DNA of 22,456 nucleotides, taken from contig CAYRFV010000059.1 of the NCBI GenBank assembly GCA_964423545.1, forward strand, positions 1 through 22,456, in the 5' to 3' direction. Source of the stretch: JALOOE01 sp964423545 (lineage in GTDB: Bacteria; Chloroflexota; Anaerolineae; CG2-30-64-16). Under the pieces are notes generated by a model. The model was not told the DNA's origin. It saw nothing but the letters and a program-made list of their open reading frames with translations, and ran no database searches. The position numbers and the translations under genes are program-made. Below, piece by piece: positions 7,140 through 14,829 of the stretch. Numbering within the stretch: the stretch's first letter is position 1; every line of letters starts with the position of its first letter.

Positions 7140-8419
7140 TCGCTCCACTCCAGCTCCATCTCTCCGATCCGCACGGTATCGCCGGGCTGAACACCTCTGG
7201 AATTCAGCGCCTCGGCGATCCCCAGCGCTTCCAGGATACGCTGGAAGCGCATGACGGCGTCGTAGTACTCCCACTTCGTCATCTTGACGATCTTCTCGAT
7301 GTAGGCGCCTTGTACCTGCCAGACGCCATCGCGTCCCCGCGTAATGGTGAAGCTCTTGTCTTCCGGCGCGACGGCCGCGGGTCGGCCGGGAACAGCAGCA
7401 GCCCGGTCGGCCTCCTCCTGGAAGGAGGGCGGCAGCTCAGCGAGCAAGCCGGCGACACGGCGCAGCACCTCCTGCACCCCCTCGCCGGTCACGGCGGAGA
7501 CCGCCAGGGGCGCGGCGACGCCCCTGGCTCGCAGCCTGGATGAGATACCTGGCCACGCAGCCCGCACGTCTGGCAGGTCAAGCTTATTGAGTACGACCAC
7601 CTGCATCTTGTCGGCCAGCGCAGGGCTGAAAAGCGCCAGCTCCTGGTTGATCGCATCGTAGTCGCCCACCGGGTCGGGACTGACGCCGTTGAGCAGATGG
7701 ACCAGGACGCGCGTGCGCTCGATGTGGCGAAGAAACGCGTGCCCCAGTCCGGCGCCGGCGTGCGCGCCCTCGATCAGACCCGGGATGTCGGCCACCACGA
7801 TATCGCGAGCATCGATCACGACGACGCCCAGGTTGGGCTCCAGCGTCGTGAAGGGATAGTCGGCGATCTTCGGTCGCGCAGCGCTTACGCGTGCCAGCAA
7901 GGTCGATTTGCCGGCGTTGGGCATGCCGACGATCCCCACGTCGGCGATCAGCTTCAGTTCCAGCCGCAGCCAGCGTTCCTGGCCTGGCTCGCCGTTCTCG
8001 GCGATGCGCGGCGCCTGATTCGTTGGCGACTTGAACGCGTGGTTGCCGCGACCCCCGCGGCCGCCGCGCACCAGCACTGCTCGCTGGCCGGGCGTCACCA
8101 GATCCGCCAGCAGCTCGCCGGTTTCGTCGTCAAACGCCACTGTTCCGACAGGCACACGAATCACGAGGTCGCCGCCCTGCGCGCCAGTCTGGTTCTTGCC
8201 GCGACCGTGCTCGCCATCGGGCGCGCGAAAGTGAGCCTGTTGGCTGAACTGGATCAGCGTAGTAACCTGCGGGTCGGCGATCAGGCAGACATCGGCGCCC
8301 TTGCCGCCATTGCCGCCGCTCGGCCCGCCGCGCGGCACATGCGCCTCGCGCCGGAAAGCAACGACGCCGTTGCCGCCGTCACCGGCCTTGACATAGATCC
8401 TGGCTTCATCGAAGAACAT
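7136..8419 (-). CDS. obg: GTPase Obg/CgtA
   Basis: Essential ribosome-associated GTPase of 50S maturation and stress signalling. All three domains are present in 427 residues: the glycine-rich Obg fold (about 1-160, with KAGDGGNGVVAFRRE and GGPSGGNGGKGADV), the G domain with G1 GMPNAGKST (165-173), the DYPFTT switch I region, DIPG (211-214) and NKLD, and a C-terminal OCT domain (about 355-427, starting KSFTITRGRDGVW). The OCT domain is typical of Gram-positive-type and Chloroflexota Obg. The ATG at 8417-8419 has GGAG five bases upstream. The stop codon overlaps the proposed nadD start. A sigma-70-like promoter lies about 110 bp upstream. Confidence 0.96.
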   Translation of the reverse strand: MFFDEARIYVKAGDGGNGVVAFRREAHVPRGGPSGGNGGKGADVCLIADPQVTTLIQFSQQAHFRAPDGEHGRGKNQTGAQGGDLVIRVPVGTVAFDDETGELLADLVTPGQRAVLVRGGRGGRGNHAFKSPTNQAPRIAENGEPGQERWLRLELKLIADVGIVGMPNAGKSTLLARVSAARPKIADYPFTTLEPNLGVVVIDARDIVVADIPGLIEGAHAGAGLGHAFLRHIERTRVLVHLLNGVSPDPVGDYDAINQELALFSPALADKMQVVVLNKLDLPDVRAAWPGISSRLRARGVAAPLAVSAVTGEGVQEVLRRVAGLLAELPPSFQEEADRAAAVPGRPAAVAPEDKSFTITRGRDGVWQVQGAYIEKIVKMTKWEYYDAVMRFQRILEALGIAEALNSRGVQPGDTVRIGEMELEWSD

Positions 8420-8508
8420 GGTCGCTCCAGCAGATCAGACGAGCATCGAGGAGGCGCCACGCGCGACGTAGCCGAACATCCTCCTCGTTGCACGGTCGCG
8501 CCACGCTG

Positions 8509-8530
8509 ATCCTGCCCTCCCAGGCAGGAT
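8509..8530. repeat. 8-bp inverted repeat over the obg -10 region
   Basis: ATCCTGCC (8509-8516) and GGCAGGAT (8523-8530) are perfect inverted copies separated by six bases. They cover the -10 box and predicted start site of the obg promoter. A repressor site or a structure at the transcript 5' end would both be possible. A second pair, CGAGGAGG (8447-8454) and CCTCCTCG (8480-8487), lies in the predicted leader. Confidence 0.4.
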
Positions 8531-8554
8531 ACTCGCGATATCCGCTGCTGTCAA
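8526..8554 (-). promoter_or_regulatory. promoter of obg-nadD
   Basis: On the minus strand a perfect TTGACA (8554-8549) precedes TATCCT (8531-8526) by exactly 17 bases. Transcription would start near 8519, about 100 bases upstream of obg. Confidence 0.65.
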
Positions 8555-8651
8555 AACATCCAGTCACCGGCCGCCCCCGCGCTTACGCTTCTCTAACGGT
8601 CGTCCAATGCTCATCTAACGCGAAGGGGCTAAGGTGAGGTCGTAACGATGA

Positions 8652-8664
8652 GCGGACGGTCCGC
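8652..8664. promoter_or_regulatory. short perfect palindrome upstream of the first hsp20
   Basis: GCGGAC-G-GTCCGC forms a 6+1+6 palindrome 64 bp before the hsp20 start codon, in a stretch without a recognisable CIRCE element. It may be an operator or a leader hairpin. I could not identify a convincing promoter for this gene. Confidence 0.25.
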
Positions 8665-8728
8665 GACGGCAGATAACGGTCGACGGGCCGCTGCAACGAG
8701 AGAAACCAGGAGCAAATGGAGGTGCAAG

Positions 8729-9178
8729 ATGGCTGAGCTAGTGCGTTCGAATCCGGCCCGCGAAATGATGAGCCTGCGCGATGCGATGGATCGGCTGTTC
8801 GAGGAGAGCTTCCTGCGACCTGGCTGGTTCGGCATGGCCGATCCGCAGGCCGTTGCGATGCCAATGGACATCTACGAGACGGAGGACCACATCGTCGTCA
8901 AGGCTGCGGCGCCGGGCGTCAAGCCTGAGGATATCGAAGTGACCATCACCGGCGACCTGTTGACAATCAAGGGCGAGATGAAGTCGGAAGAGAAGGTCGA
9001 AAAGGACCATTATCTGCGCCAGGAGCGGCGCTACGGCAGCTTCTGCCGCCAGGTGAATCTGCCGGTGCCGGTGAAGGCCGAGAGTGTTCAGGCCTCCTAC
9101 GAGAACGGCGTGCTGACCCTCGACCTGCCGAAGACTGAGGCCGTGAAGACCAAGAGTGTGAAAGTCGTAGCGAAGTGA
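8729..9178 (+). CDS. Hsp20/alpha-crystallin small heat shock protein (first)
   Basis: A 149-residue ATP-independent holdase chaperone. The N-terminal arm begins with SLRDAMDRLFEESFLRPGW, typical of class A bacterial Hsp20. The alpha-crystallin domain covers about residues 45-145, with PMDIYETEDHIVVKAAAPGV at its start and the conserved ENGVLTLDLPK near the end. The ATG at 8729 has GGAGG six bases upstream; an upstream extension of the frame to 8648 is unlikely. A paralogue follows 98 bp downstream, and their parallel sequences suggest tandem duplication. Small heat shock proteins form mixed or homo-oligomers that hold unfolding proteins for refolding by DnaK/ClpB. Confidence 0.95.
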   Translation: MAELVRSNPAREMMSLRDAMDRLFEESFLRPGWFGMADPQAVAMPMDIYETEDHIVVKAAAPGVKPEDIEVTITGDLLTIKGEMKSEEKVEKDHYLRQERRYGSFCRQVNLPVPVKAESVQASYENGVLTLDLPKTEAVKTKSVKVVAK

Positions 9179-9276
9179 TGCGTCATACGTCCTTGCGTAG
9201 GCGCGAAGTATCAGTGCGTTCGCCGCGGATGTTTGACGTGGCCGCCACAAACCGATACCCGAAGGAGAGAACAGAC

Positions 9277-9723
9277 ATGGCTAACTATATCACCCGTTGG
9301 GATCCTTTCCGTGAGGCAGTGACTTTGCGCGAGGCAATGGACCGCCTCTTTGAGGACAGCTACGTGCCGGCTCGGCGCCAGGCCGAGCAGCGTGAGCAGG
9401 TGTGGCGCCTGCCGCTGGATGCCTACATCACCGCCGAAGAGATTGTGATCGTGGCGAACATGCCCGGCGTGAAGCCGGATCAGGTGGAGATCACCATTGA
9501 GGGTGACAGCCTCACGATCAAGGGCGAGCGGCCTGCACCGATCGGCAATGTGGACTATGTGCTGCAGGAGCGCACCTACGGCAAATTCCAGCGCACGCTC
9601 AACATCAACATCCCGGTTGACGCGAACAAAGCCGAGGCTAAGTTCGAAGATGGCCTGCTGACGTTGGTCATTCCGAAGGCCGAGGCGGTCAAGCCGAAGA
9701 CGATTCAGGTGGTGAGCAAGTAA
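9277..9723 (+). CDS. Hsp20/alpha-crystallin small heat shock protein (second)
   Basis: A 148-residue paralogue of the preceding protein. The arm (TRWDPFREAVTLREAMDRLF) and alpha-crystallin core (LPLDAYITAEEIVIVANMPG ... EDGLLTLVIPKAEAVKPKTI) are intact. The ATG at 9277 follows GAAGGAG at nine bases. The two proteins align throughout but differ at many positions, especially in the arm and the beta-5/beta-7 region, so the duplication is old. A strong terminator follows immediately, so the pair probably forms one heat-inducible transcription unit. Confidence 0.95.
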   Translation: MANYITRWDPFREAVTLREAMDRLFEDSYVPARRQAEQREQVWRLPLDAYITAEEIVIVANMPGVKPDQVEITIEGDSLTIKGERPAPIGNVDYVLQERTYGKFQRTLNINIPVDANKAEAKFEDGLLTLVIPKAEAVKPKTIQVVSK

Positions 9724-9730
9724 GGGATCC

Positions 9731-9778
9731 GGAGGACGAAGAGCGCAAGACGGAAGAGCGCCCTTCGTCCTCCCTTTT
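9731..9778 (+). terminator. Rho-independent terminator after hsp20 pair
   Basis: GGAGGACGAAG (9731-9741) pairs perfectly with CTTCGTCCTCC (9763-9773) around a 21-base loop, followed by C and TTTT. It starts 7 bp after the second hsp20 stop codon. Confidence 0.85.
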
Positions 9779-10152
9779 CCTCGCTTGGTTCGGTTCGGCA
9801 AACCGCTGCCGACCTTGCCGCCCCCCTTCCCCGCGCACACGGGCATTCACGAGCTTCAGGCCCGAGGAATTCTCGCCGCCTGCAACCTCTCCATCCGCGC
9901 CCACTGTTTCATCCGGCACGAGCCGGCTCTGCCGCGGCGGATAGTCGCGCCACACACCTGAGTGCTGCTGGATAGACGCCTTCACGGGAACGGGATCGGA
10001 CACAGCGGCGTCTCCGGGGTGGACGCTGGCAGTTGAGACGCATCCTGGCGGGCAGCAGCCCACGGCGATCGCCTACCGCTGCATCAGATGCTGCTCGTGA
10101 CGCATGCCATTCTACGCTCCGCCCACCTCGCCTGTCAAAACGTCCGCGGCGT
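9779..10152. other. intergenic region between hsp20 and the wzz-like gene
   Basis: No gene that I can support lies here. Minus-strand frames across it end inside hsp20 and run through the hsp20 terminator. The only structures seen are small hairpins such as CGGTT-CGGCA-AACCG near 9790. The right end leads into the promoter of the wzz-like gene. Confidence 0.4.
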
Positions 10153-10181
10153 TTGCCGGATGGGCTGATCGCGTGTAGAAT
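10153..10181 (+). promoter_or_regulatory. promoter of the wzz-like / BY-kinase pair
   Basis: TTGCCG (10153-10158) and TAGAAT (10176-10181) are separated by 17 bases, a fair match to sigma-70 consensus. The predicted leader is about 45 bases. Confidence 0.55.
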
Positions 10182-10234
10182 GACGCGGGTTTGGTTGGAC
10201 ATCCCCGGGTTTGCTGGCGGCAGGAGGCCGCGCA

Positions 10235-10909
10235 ATGGATCTAGGAGCCTACCTCGACATACTGCGCCGGCGCGGCTGGATGATCCTGGTCGTCGCTCTG
10301 ATCGCGGCGGTTGCGGCGCTCGGTCTCAGCCTGGTGCAAACCAAGATCTACCGCGCAACGGCGCGCATCAGTGCGGTGCCGGCGCGGCCTGACTGGGGTC
10401 TGGGTAACAGCGCCAAGGACCTGCTGCGCAATTTCGTCAACAACATCAACACCCACGACATGGCCAACCGGGTCATCGCCCAGGCGCAGCTCGACATGAA
10501 CTCCTATGACCTGCTGGCGAAGGTCGCGGTCAGTGCAGAGCCGGAGAACTTCATCATCCGCATCGATGCCAAGGACCGCGACCCGGAAATCGCCAAACGC
10601 ATCGTCAAGAAGATGGCGGACTTGTTTGTGGATGAACGGCTCGCTTACTACAATACCCAGGACAAGAACAACCGCATCGAGGTCAAGCTGGTAGACAGCG
10701 TGATCGATGCGCCGCTTTTCCAGCCGAAGCCGCTGATGAACACGATTGCCGGCTTCGTGTTGGGGGCGATCATCGGCGCGCTGATCGTCCTGGCGCTGGA
10801 GTGGATATCGGCCGACATCCTGACCACGCCGGAAAACGTCGAGAAGGCAACCGGCCTTCCAGTCCTGGGAATCATCCCGGCAATGACGCCCACTGCGAGC
10901 AAGAAGTGA
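10235..10909 (+). CDS. Wzz-type polysaccharide co-polymerase / chain-length determinant
   Basis: A 224-residue membrane protein with the Wzz topology. A cytoplasmic start (MDLGAYLDILRRRGWM) leads into a first membrane segment at about 15-35, followed by an extracytoplasmic region and a second membrane segment at about 169-190. The latter is preceded by the family's proline-rich motif (APLFQPKPLMN). The cytoplasmic tail ends TGLPVLGIIPAM, a sequence often found before the kinase domain or partner. These proteins control the length of exported surface polysaccharide together with a BY-kinase, encoded four bases downstream here. The ATG at 10235 has AGGAGG seven bases upstream. The extracytoplasmic loop, about 130 residues, is short for the family. 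Confidence 0.88.
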   Translation: MDLGAYLDILRRRGWMILVVALIAAVAALGLSLVQTKIYRATARISAVPARPDWGLGNSAKDLLRNFVNNINTHDMANRVIAQAQLDMNSYDLLAKVAVSAEPENFIIRIDAKDRDPEIAKRIVKKMADLFVDERLAYYNTQDKNNRIEVKLVDSVIDAPLFQPKPLMNTIAGFVLGAIIGALIVLALEWISADILTTPENVEKATGLPVLGIIPAMTPTASKK

Positions 10910-10913
10910 AGCC

Positions 10914-11540
10914 ATGACCGCCAATCTCGCCATCCTCACCGACCCCGCTTCGCCTATCGCCGAGGCCTATCGACGTCTTCGCGTCAACCTGGCTTCGACC
11001 GGTCGGGACACACCGCTGAAAACGGTGCTGGTTGTTGCGGCCGGCCCGGATGAAACCAAAGCGCAGGTCGTGGCAAACCTGGCCATCGCCTTTGCCAGGG
11101 TCGGCAAGCAGGTTATCGTGGCAGATTGCGACCTGCGACATCCCGCTCAGCACACCTTGTTCGGCCTGGAGAACGGGGAAGGCGTCACTACGGCGCTGGC
11201 GCCGGCCGGAGGCGCCTTGCCGCTGCAGGCAACCGAAGTGGCAGGGCTGAGCGTTCTCGCTAGCGGACCGTCCGTCGCAGTGCCAGCCGATGCGTTGGCC
11301 TCTCCAGCGATGGCCGACTTGATCGCCCGGCTGCGCGGCCAGGCGGATATCGTGCTGATCGATGCCGCGCCGGTCTCGCAGGCCACCGACGCCGTCGAGT
11401 TGGCGACGCAGGTGGATGGCGTTCTTCTGACCGTACGCGCGGGGCAGACCAAGCGCGACCAGGCGCAGCGCGCAAAAGAAGCCTTGGAGAAAGTGGGCGC
11501 CCTGGTGGTTGGGGTTGCCCTCGTGGACGCAACCGCGTGA
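10914..11540 (+). CDS. BY-kinase-like (CpsD/CapB) ATPase with degenerate Walker A
   Basis: A 208-residue protein of the bacterial tyrosine kinase/ParA-MinD fold. SPIAEAYRRLRVNL at 13-26 is the usual BY-kinase lead-in, VIVADCDLRHP (67-77) is Walker A', and DIVLIDAAPV (145-154) is Walker B. The Walker A loop, normally PGEGKST, reads PDETKAQ at residues 45-51: the lysine remains, but both glycines and the Ser/Thr that binds magnesium are gone. No C-terminal tyrosine cluster exists; the tail ends VALVDATA. Catalysis is therefore doubtful, and a structural or regulatory role with the Wzz-like partner is more likely. It sits four bases after the co-polymerase gene, as in two-protein co-polymerase systems. 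Confidence 0.82.
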   Translation: MTANLAILTDPASPIAEAYRRLRVNLASTGRDTPLKTVLVVAAGPDETKAQVVANLAIAFARVGKQVIVADCDLRHPAQHTLFGLENGEGVTTALAPAGGALPLQATEVAGLSVLASGPSVAVPADALASPAMADLIARLRGQADIVLIDAAPVSQATDAVELATQVDGVLLTVRAGQTKRDQAQRAKEALEKVGALVVGVALVDATA

Positions 11541-11675
11541 CCGCAGACGAAGGGCCAAATACGAAGGATGCAGTCCATCGCATCCATCGGGTGCAGCTCC
11601 TTCATCCCCGGTCCGCGTCTCGGCCGATTCAGCACAGATGCCCATGCCGGCGCCGCCGCCACGACGGTAGCCACC

Positions 11676-12138
11676 GTAACACAAGCCTCCGGCTTGTCGG
11701 AGCGCCACCCGCCGCCATCCGGCGGCTTACGCCGTCGCCGCCACGGCGGATGTTAACGTAACACAAGCCTCCGGCTTGTCGGAGCGCCATCCGGCGGCTC
11801 ACGGCGTCGCGGGCGCGGCGGATGCCAACGTAACACAAGCCTCCGGCTTGTCGGAGCGCCATCCGGCGGCTCACGGCGTCGNNNNNNNNNNNNNNNNNNN
11901 NNNNNNNNNNNNNNNNNNNNNNNNNNNNNNNNNNNNNNNNNNNNNNNNNNNNNNNNNNNNNNNNNNNNNNNNNNNNNNNNNGGGCGCGGCGGATGCCAAC
12001 GTAACACAAGCCTCCGGCTTGTCGGAGCGCCACCCGCCGCCATCCGGCGGTTTGCGGCGTCGCGGGCGCGGCGGATGCCAACGTAACACAAGCCTCCGGC
12101 TTGTCGGAGCGCCACCCGACGCAATCCGGAGGATTGCG
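11676..12138. repeat. array of palindromic repeats, 72- and 82-bp units, interrupted by a gap
   Basis: A 32-bp core beginning GTAACACAAGCC and ending GGAGCGCCA occurs at 11676, 11758, 11830, 12001 and 12083, so spacings are 82 and 72 bp before the gap and 82 bp after it. Each core contains ACAAGCC-TCC-GGCTTGT, a perfect seven-base hairpin. The variable halves add a second hairpin (CCGCC-ATCC-GGCGG in the 82-bp type); in the last copy this is CGCAATCC-GGA-GGATTGCG (12120-12138), 29 bp before rfbB. Frames are open on both strands, but the period is not a constant multiple of three, so I do not call a protein. It resembles REP-like clusters between genes. Confidence 0.85.
11882..11981. other. 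assembly gap, exactly 100 N
   Basis: The run of 100 N is a conventional placeholder for an unknown length. Sequence on the two sides resumes in phase with the repeat unit apart from one base, so the gap probably replaces an unknown number of repeat copies. Confidence 0.97.
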
Positions 12139-12167
12139 GTACAGGCTTACTTTCAGGACATGACAGC

Positions 12168-13199
12168 ATGAAAAACCTCATGGTCACCGGCGGGGCAGGT
12201 TTCATCGGCTCGAATTTCGTGCGCTATATGTTGGGTCGATATACCGATTACCAGATCATCGTGTTTGACAAGCTGACCTACGCCGGCAACCTGGATAACC
12301 TGCTCGATGTGGACGATGATCCGCGCTATCGCTTCGTCAAGGGCGACATCTGCGATGCAGCGGCCGTGAGCGAGACAATCAAGGCGCACAAGATCGACAC
12401 GATCGTGAATTTCGCCGCCGAGACCCACGTCGATCGCTCGATCATCGATCCTGATGCGTTCATCCGCACCGATGTCTACGGCGTCTACGTCTTGCTGGAA
12501 GCGGCGCGCCAGTTCGGACTGGAGCGCTATCACCAGATCAGCACCGACGAGGTGTATGGCCACATCCACGGCGATCACCGCTCGTTGGAGACGGATCCGG
12601 TGGCTCCGCGCAGCCCCTATGCCGCCAGCAAGACCAGCGGCGACCTGATGGCAATCGCCTATTTCGTGACGTATGGCCTGCCCGTGACTATCACCCGCGG
12701 CGCCAATAACATCGGCCCGTACCAGTATCCCGAGAAGGTGGTTCCCCTCTTTGTCACCAACGCCATCGACAACCAGTCGCTGCCGGTCTACGGCGACGGT
12801 AAGCAGCGCCGCGACTATCAGTATGTGCTCGATCACTGCGAGGGGATCGACGTCGTGCTGCACCGCGGCGCGCCGGGCGAGATCTACAACGTGGGCACCG
12901 GGTCGGAGATGGAGAACCTGGCGATGGTCGAAATCTTGCTGGACGAGTTGGGCAAACCGCACAGCCTGATCCAGCATGTGGAAGACCGCCCCGGTCACGA
13001 CCGGCGCTATTGTCTCAATGTGGACAAGTTGAGGGATCTCGGTTGGCAGCCGCGACACACCCATGAGGAGGCGATCCGCCAGACGGTGCGCTGGTATGTC
13101 GACAACGAATGGTGGTGGCGCAAGATCAAGTCCGGGGAATTCAAGGAGTACTACCGGAAGCTGTACGGCAGCCGGAAAGTCATCTCGCCGGGACCGTGA
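12168..13199 (+). CDS. rfbB: dTDP-glucose 4,6-dehydratase
   Basis: Converts dTDP-glucose to dTDP-4-keto-6-deoxyglucose, the second step of dTDP-rhamnose and other deoxysugar pathways. This 343-residue short-chain dehydrogenase/reductase has the NAD-binding motif TGGAGFIGSNF (7-17), AAETHVDRSI (83-92), the catalytic STDEVYG (Asp127, Glu128) and YAASK (Tyr151, Lys155), and NNIGPYQYPEKVVPL. The ATG at 12168 follows AGGA at about nine bases. It stands apart from other rfb genes; the nearest partners in the window are the co-polymerase and BY-kinase upstream across the repeat array. Its stop codon abuts that of the convergent peptidase gene. Confidence 0.96.
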   Translation: MKNLMVTGGAGFIGSNFVRYMLGRYTDYQIIVFDKLTYAGNLDNLLDVDDDPRYRFVKGDICDAAAVSETIKAHKIDTIVNFAAETHVDRSIIDPDAFIRTDVYGVYVLLEAARQFGLERYHQISTDEVYGHIHGDHRSLETDPVAPRSPYAASKTSGDLMAIAYFVTYGLPVTITRGANNIGPYQYPEKVVPLFVTNAIDNQSLPVYGDGKQRRDYQYVLDHCEGIDVVLHRGAPGEIYNVGTGSEMENLAMVEILLDELGKPHSLIQHVEDRPGHDRRYCLNVDKLRDLGWQPRHTHEEAIRQTVRWYVDNEWWWRKIKSGEFKEYYRKLYGSRKVISPGP

Positions 13200-13949
13200 T
13201 CAGCCCCGACGCGCCTGCACCTGAACGATGACGATCTCCGCCACAAATAGAGCCACGGCGGCCAGCACATCGAAGATCAAGGTGAAAGCGAACGCCAGCG
13301 TCAGCACTTGCAGCGCAACCGTCACCTGCTCGCCCAACCCCACCGGCAGCCACGCCAGCGCGCCCAGGAAGTAGGCCACGACCAGCGCCGCGCCCACATA
13401 GATGCTCGCCAGCAGCCACGGTTGGCGATCGGCCGGACTGGGTGTCATGGCGTTGCTGATCGCGAAGATCAGATAGGCCCACAGCCAGAAATCCGGCACG
13501 CGCCAGATGCCATCGCTGGCGTGCAGCGCTGCCAGCCAGCCGCCCGTGCGCCAGGCCTGCCCCAGCGCCTCCACATCGAACACCCCATAGCCGATGGCGA
13601 GCAGTGCAATCGTACCGCCGATGAACGGCGCCAGGCCGACCAGGCTCTCGCGGAGAGCATCGCCTCGGCTCACCATCACTGATCCGAGTTCAACCGTGTT
13701 CCGCCGCGGCTTGGGCCCCAGGCTGAACTTGCCCACCTTCAGTCCCACGAGCTTGGCCATGGCTACATGGCTCAGCTCGTGCAGCAGAATGCCTGGGAAG
13801 AGCAACAGATAGTAGCCGATCAGTGCGCTGTTCTCGTCGTTTGTCAGGCGGTGTCCCAGCCACAGCACCTGCTGCGTAATCCAGCGGCTGAGCAGCAGCA
13901 GGCCGGCCAGGGTGATGGCAAAGGCGAAGGATTGGGGAAGAAGCGTCAT
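13200..13949 (-). CDS. M50B-type membrane metallopeptidase-like protein
   Basis: A 249-residue multi-span membrane protein. HELSH (57-61) in a hydrophobic segment (LLLFPGILLHELSHVAMAKLVGLKV) is the zinc-binding HExxH motif of M50B-like proteins. Several further membrane segments follow. The third zinc ligand, usually an NxxPxxxxDG loop, is only weakly suggested by NAMTPSPADRQ, so proteolytic activity is not assured. The start is uncertain: the ATG at 13949 begins right before the first membrane segment but lacks a clear Shine-Dalgarno, whereas a GTG at 14015 has a weak AAGG and would add 22 residues. It follows tpiA on the same strand and may share its transcript. Substrate unknown. Confidence 0.75.
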   Translation of the reverse strand: MTLLPQSFAFAITLAGLLLLSRWITQQVLWLGHRLTNDENSALIGYYLLLFPGILLHELSHVAMAKLVGLKVGKFSLGPKPRRNTVELGSVMVSRGDALRESLVGLAPFIGGTIALLAIGYGVFDVEALGQAWRTGGWLAALHASDGIWRVPDFWLWAYLIFAISNAMTPSPADRQPWLLASIYVGAALVVAYFLGALAWLPVGLGEQVTVALQVLTLAFAFTLIFDVLAAVALFVAEIVIVQVQARRG

Positions 13950-14050
13950 CGTTGCTGTGACGAGACTGCGCAGACAGATGGGGCGACTGGCGGACTCGGC
14001 CCATGCGGAGTCCACCGGCCGCCTTCTGATCGGTTGACCGCTCTACCGAT

Positions 14051-14815
14051 CTACCTTTGTTCCGCCGTGATCCGCACCATCGCCGAGAAGGCCTCGGTTT
14101 TCAGGCTGGCGCCCCCGATGAGTGCGCCGTCGATGTCCGGCTGCGCCATCAGCTCGCCGATGTTTTTCTCGTTGGCGCTGCCGCCGTACTGGATGCGAAT
14201 CGCCTGGGCGACGGTCGGGCCGTACAACTCGGCGATGGTGCCGCGCACCACCTGTCCGCATACGTGGTTGGCGACCTCGGAGGTCGCGGTCTTGCCCGTG
14301 CCGATGGCCCAGATAGGCTCATAGGCGATGACAACGCCTGCTGCCTGCTCGGCGCTCAAGCCGGCGAATGCTGCCCGCACCTGCCCGCTGACCCAAGGCT
14401 CGGTGATGCCAGCCTCGTTCTGCGCAAGGTCCTCACCCACGCAGACGATCGGCACGAGAGCATGCGCCAATGCGGCCTTGATTTTCTTGTTGACGCTCTC
14501 GTCGGTCTCCGCGAAGTATTGGCGGCGCTCGGAGTGACCGATGATCACATACCCGGCCAGCCCCTCAAGCATCGCCGGCGACACCTCGCCGGTGTAGGCC
14601 CCACTGTCCGCCCAGTGGCAATTCTGCGCGCCGACGCCGAGAGGAACGCCCTTCACCGCCTCTGCCACGGCCGGCAACGCCACGAACGGTGTGCAGACGA
14701 CGGTCTCCACTTGCTGGTATGGGGTGACGAGCGGGATCAGCATCCGCACGAACTCAACAGCTTCAGCAGGGGTCTTGTTCATCTTCCAGTTGCCAGCCAG
14801 GATCGGTTTGCGCAT
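14051..14815 (-). CDS. tpiA: triosephosphate isomerase
   Basis: Interconverts dihydroxyacetone phosphate and glyceraldehyde 3-phosphate in glycolysis. This 254-residue TIM barrel keeps the catalytic residues: Asn9 and Lys11 (GNWKMN), His94 (IIGHSERRQYF) and Glu166 (AYEPIWAIGTGKTAT), plus the phosphate-binding YGGSAN and LIGGASL loops. The ATG at 14813-14815 has AAGGAG about ten bases upstream. It lies 14 bp downstream of the small CxxC protein gene and about 100 bp upstream of the M50B-like gene, all on one strand, so the three probably form an operon. The gap and pgk genes are about 5 kb away on the same strand. Confidence 0.97.
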   Translation of the reverse strand: MRKPILAGNWKMNKTPAEAVEFVRMLIPLVTPYQQVETVVCTPFVALPAVAEAVKGVPLGVGAQNCHWADSGAYTGEVSPAMLEGLAGYVIIGHSERRQYFAETDESVNKKIKAALAHALVPIVCVGEDLAQNEAGITEPWVSGQVRAAFAGLSAEQAAGVVIAYEPIWAIGTGKTATSEVANHVCGQVVRGTIAELYGPTVAQAIRIQYGGSANEKNIGELMAQPDIDGALIGGASLKTEAFSAMVRITAEQR

Positions 14816-14829
14816 GACGATCTTGCTCC

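Noticed and set aside
8420..8728. CIRCE/HrcA operator upstream of hsp20
   Set aside because: No TTAGCACTC-N9-GAGTGCTAA-like sequence is present; only unrelated short palindromes are seen.
9689..10063. Minus-strand 124-codon frame upstream of the wzz-like gene with fairly natural codon use
   Set aside because: It ends inside the second hsp20 gene, runs through that gene's terminator, lacks a recognisable domain and has no clear ribosome binding site.
11676..12120. CRISPR array
   Set aside because: The conserved core is itself palindromic, the intervening segments are near-identical between copies rather than unique spacers, and no cas gene is present.
11629..12205. Open frames on both strands through the repeat array (repeats such as LRQAGGLCYV or VTQASGLSERHP)
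   Set aside because: They are a by-product of GC-rich palindromic repeats; the 72/82-bp spacing does not hold one frame, and the frames read through the run of N.
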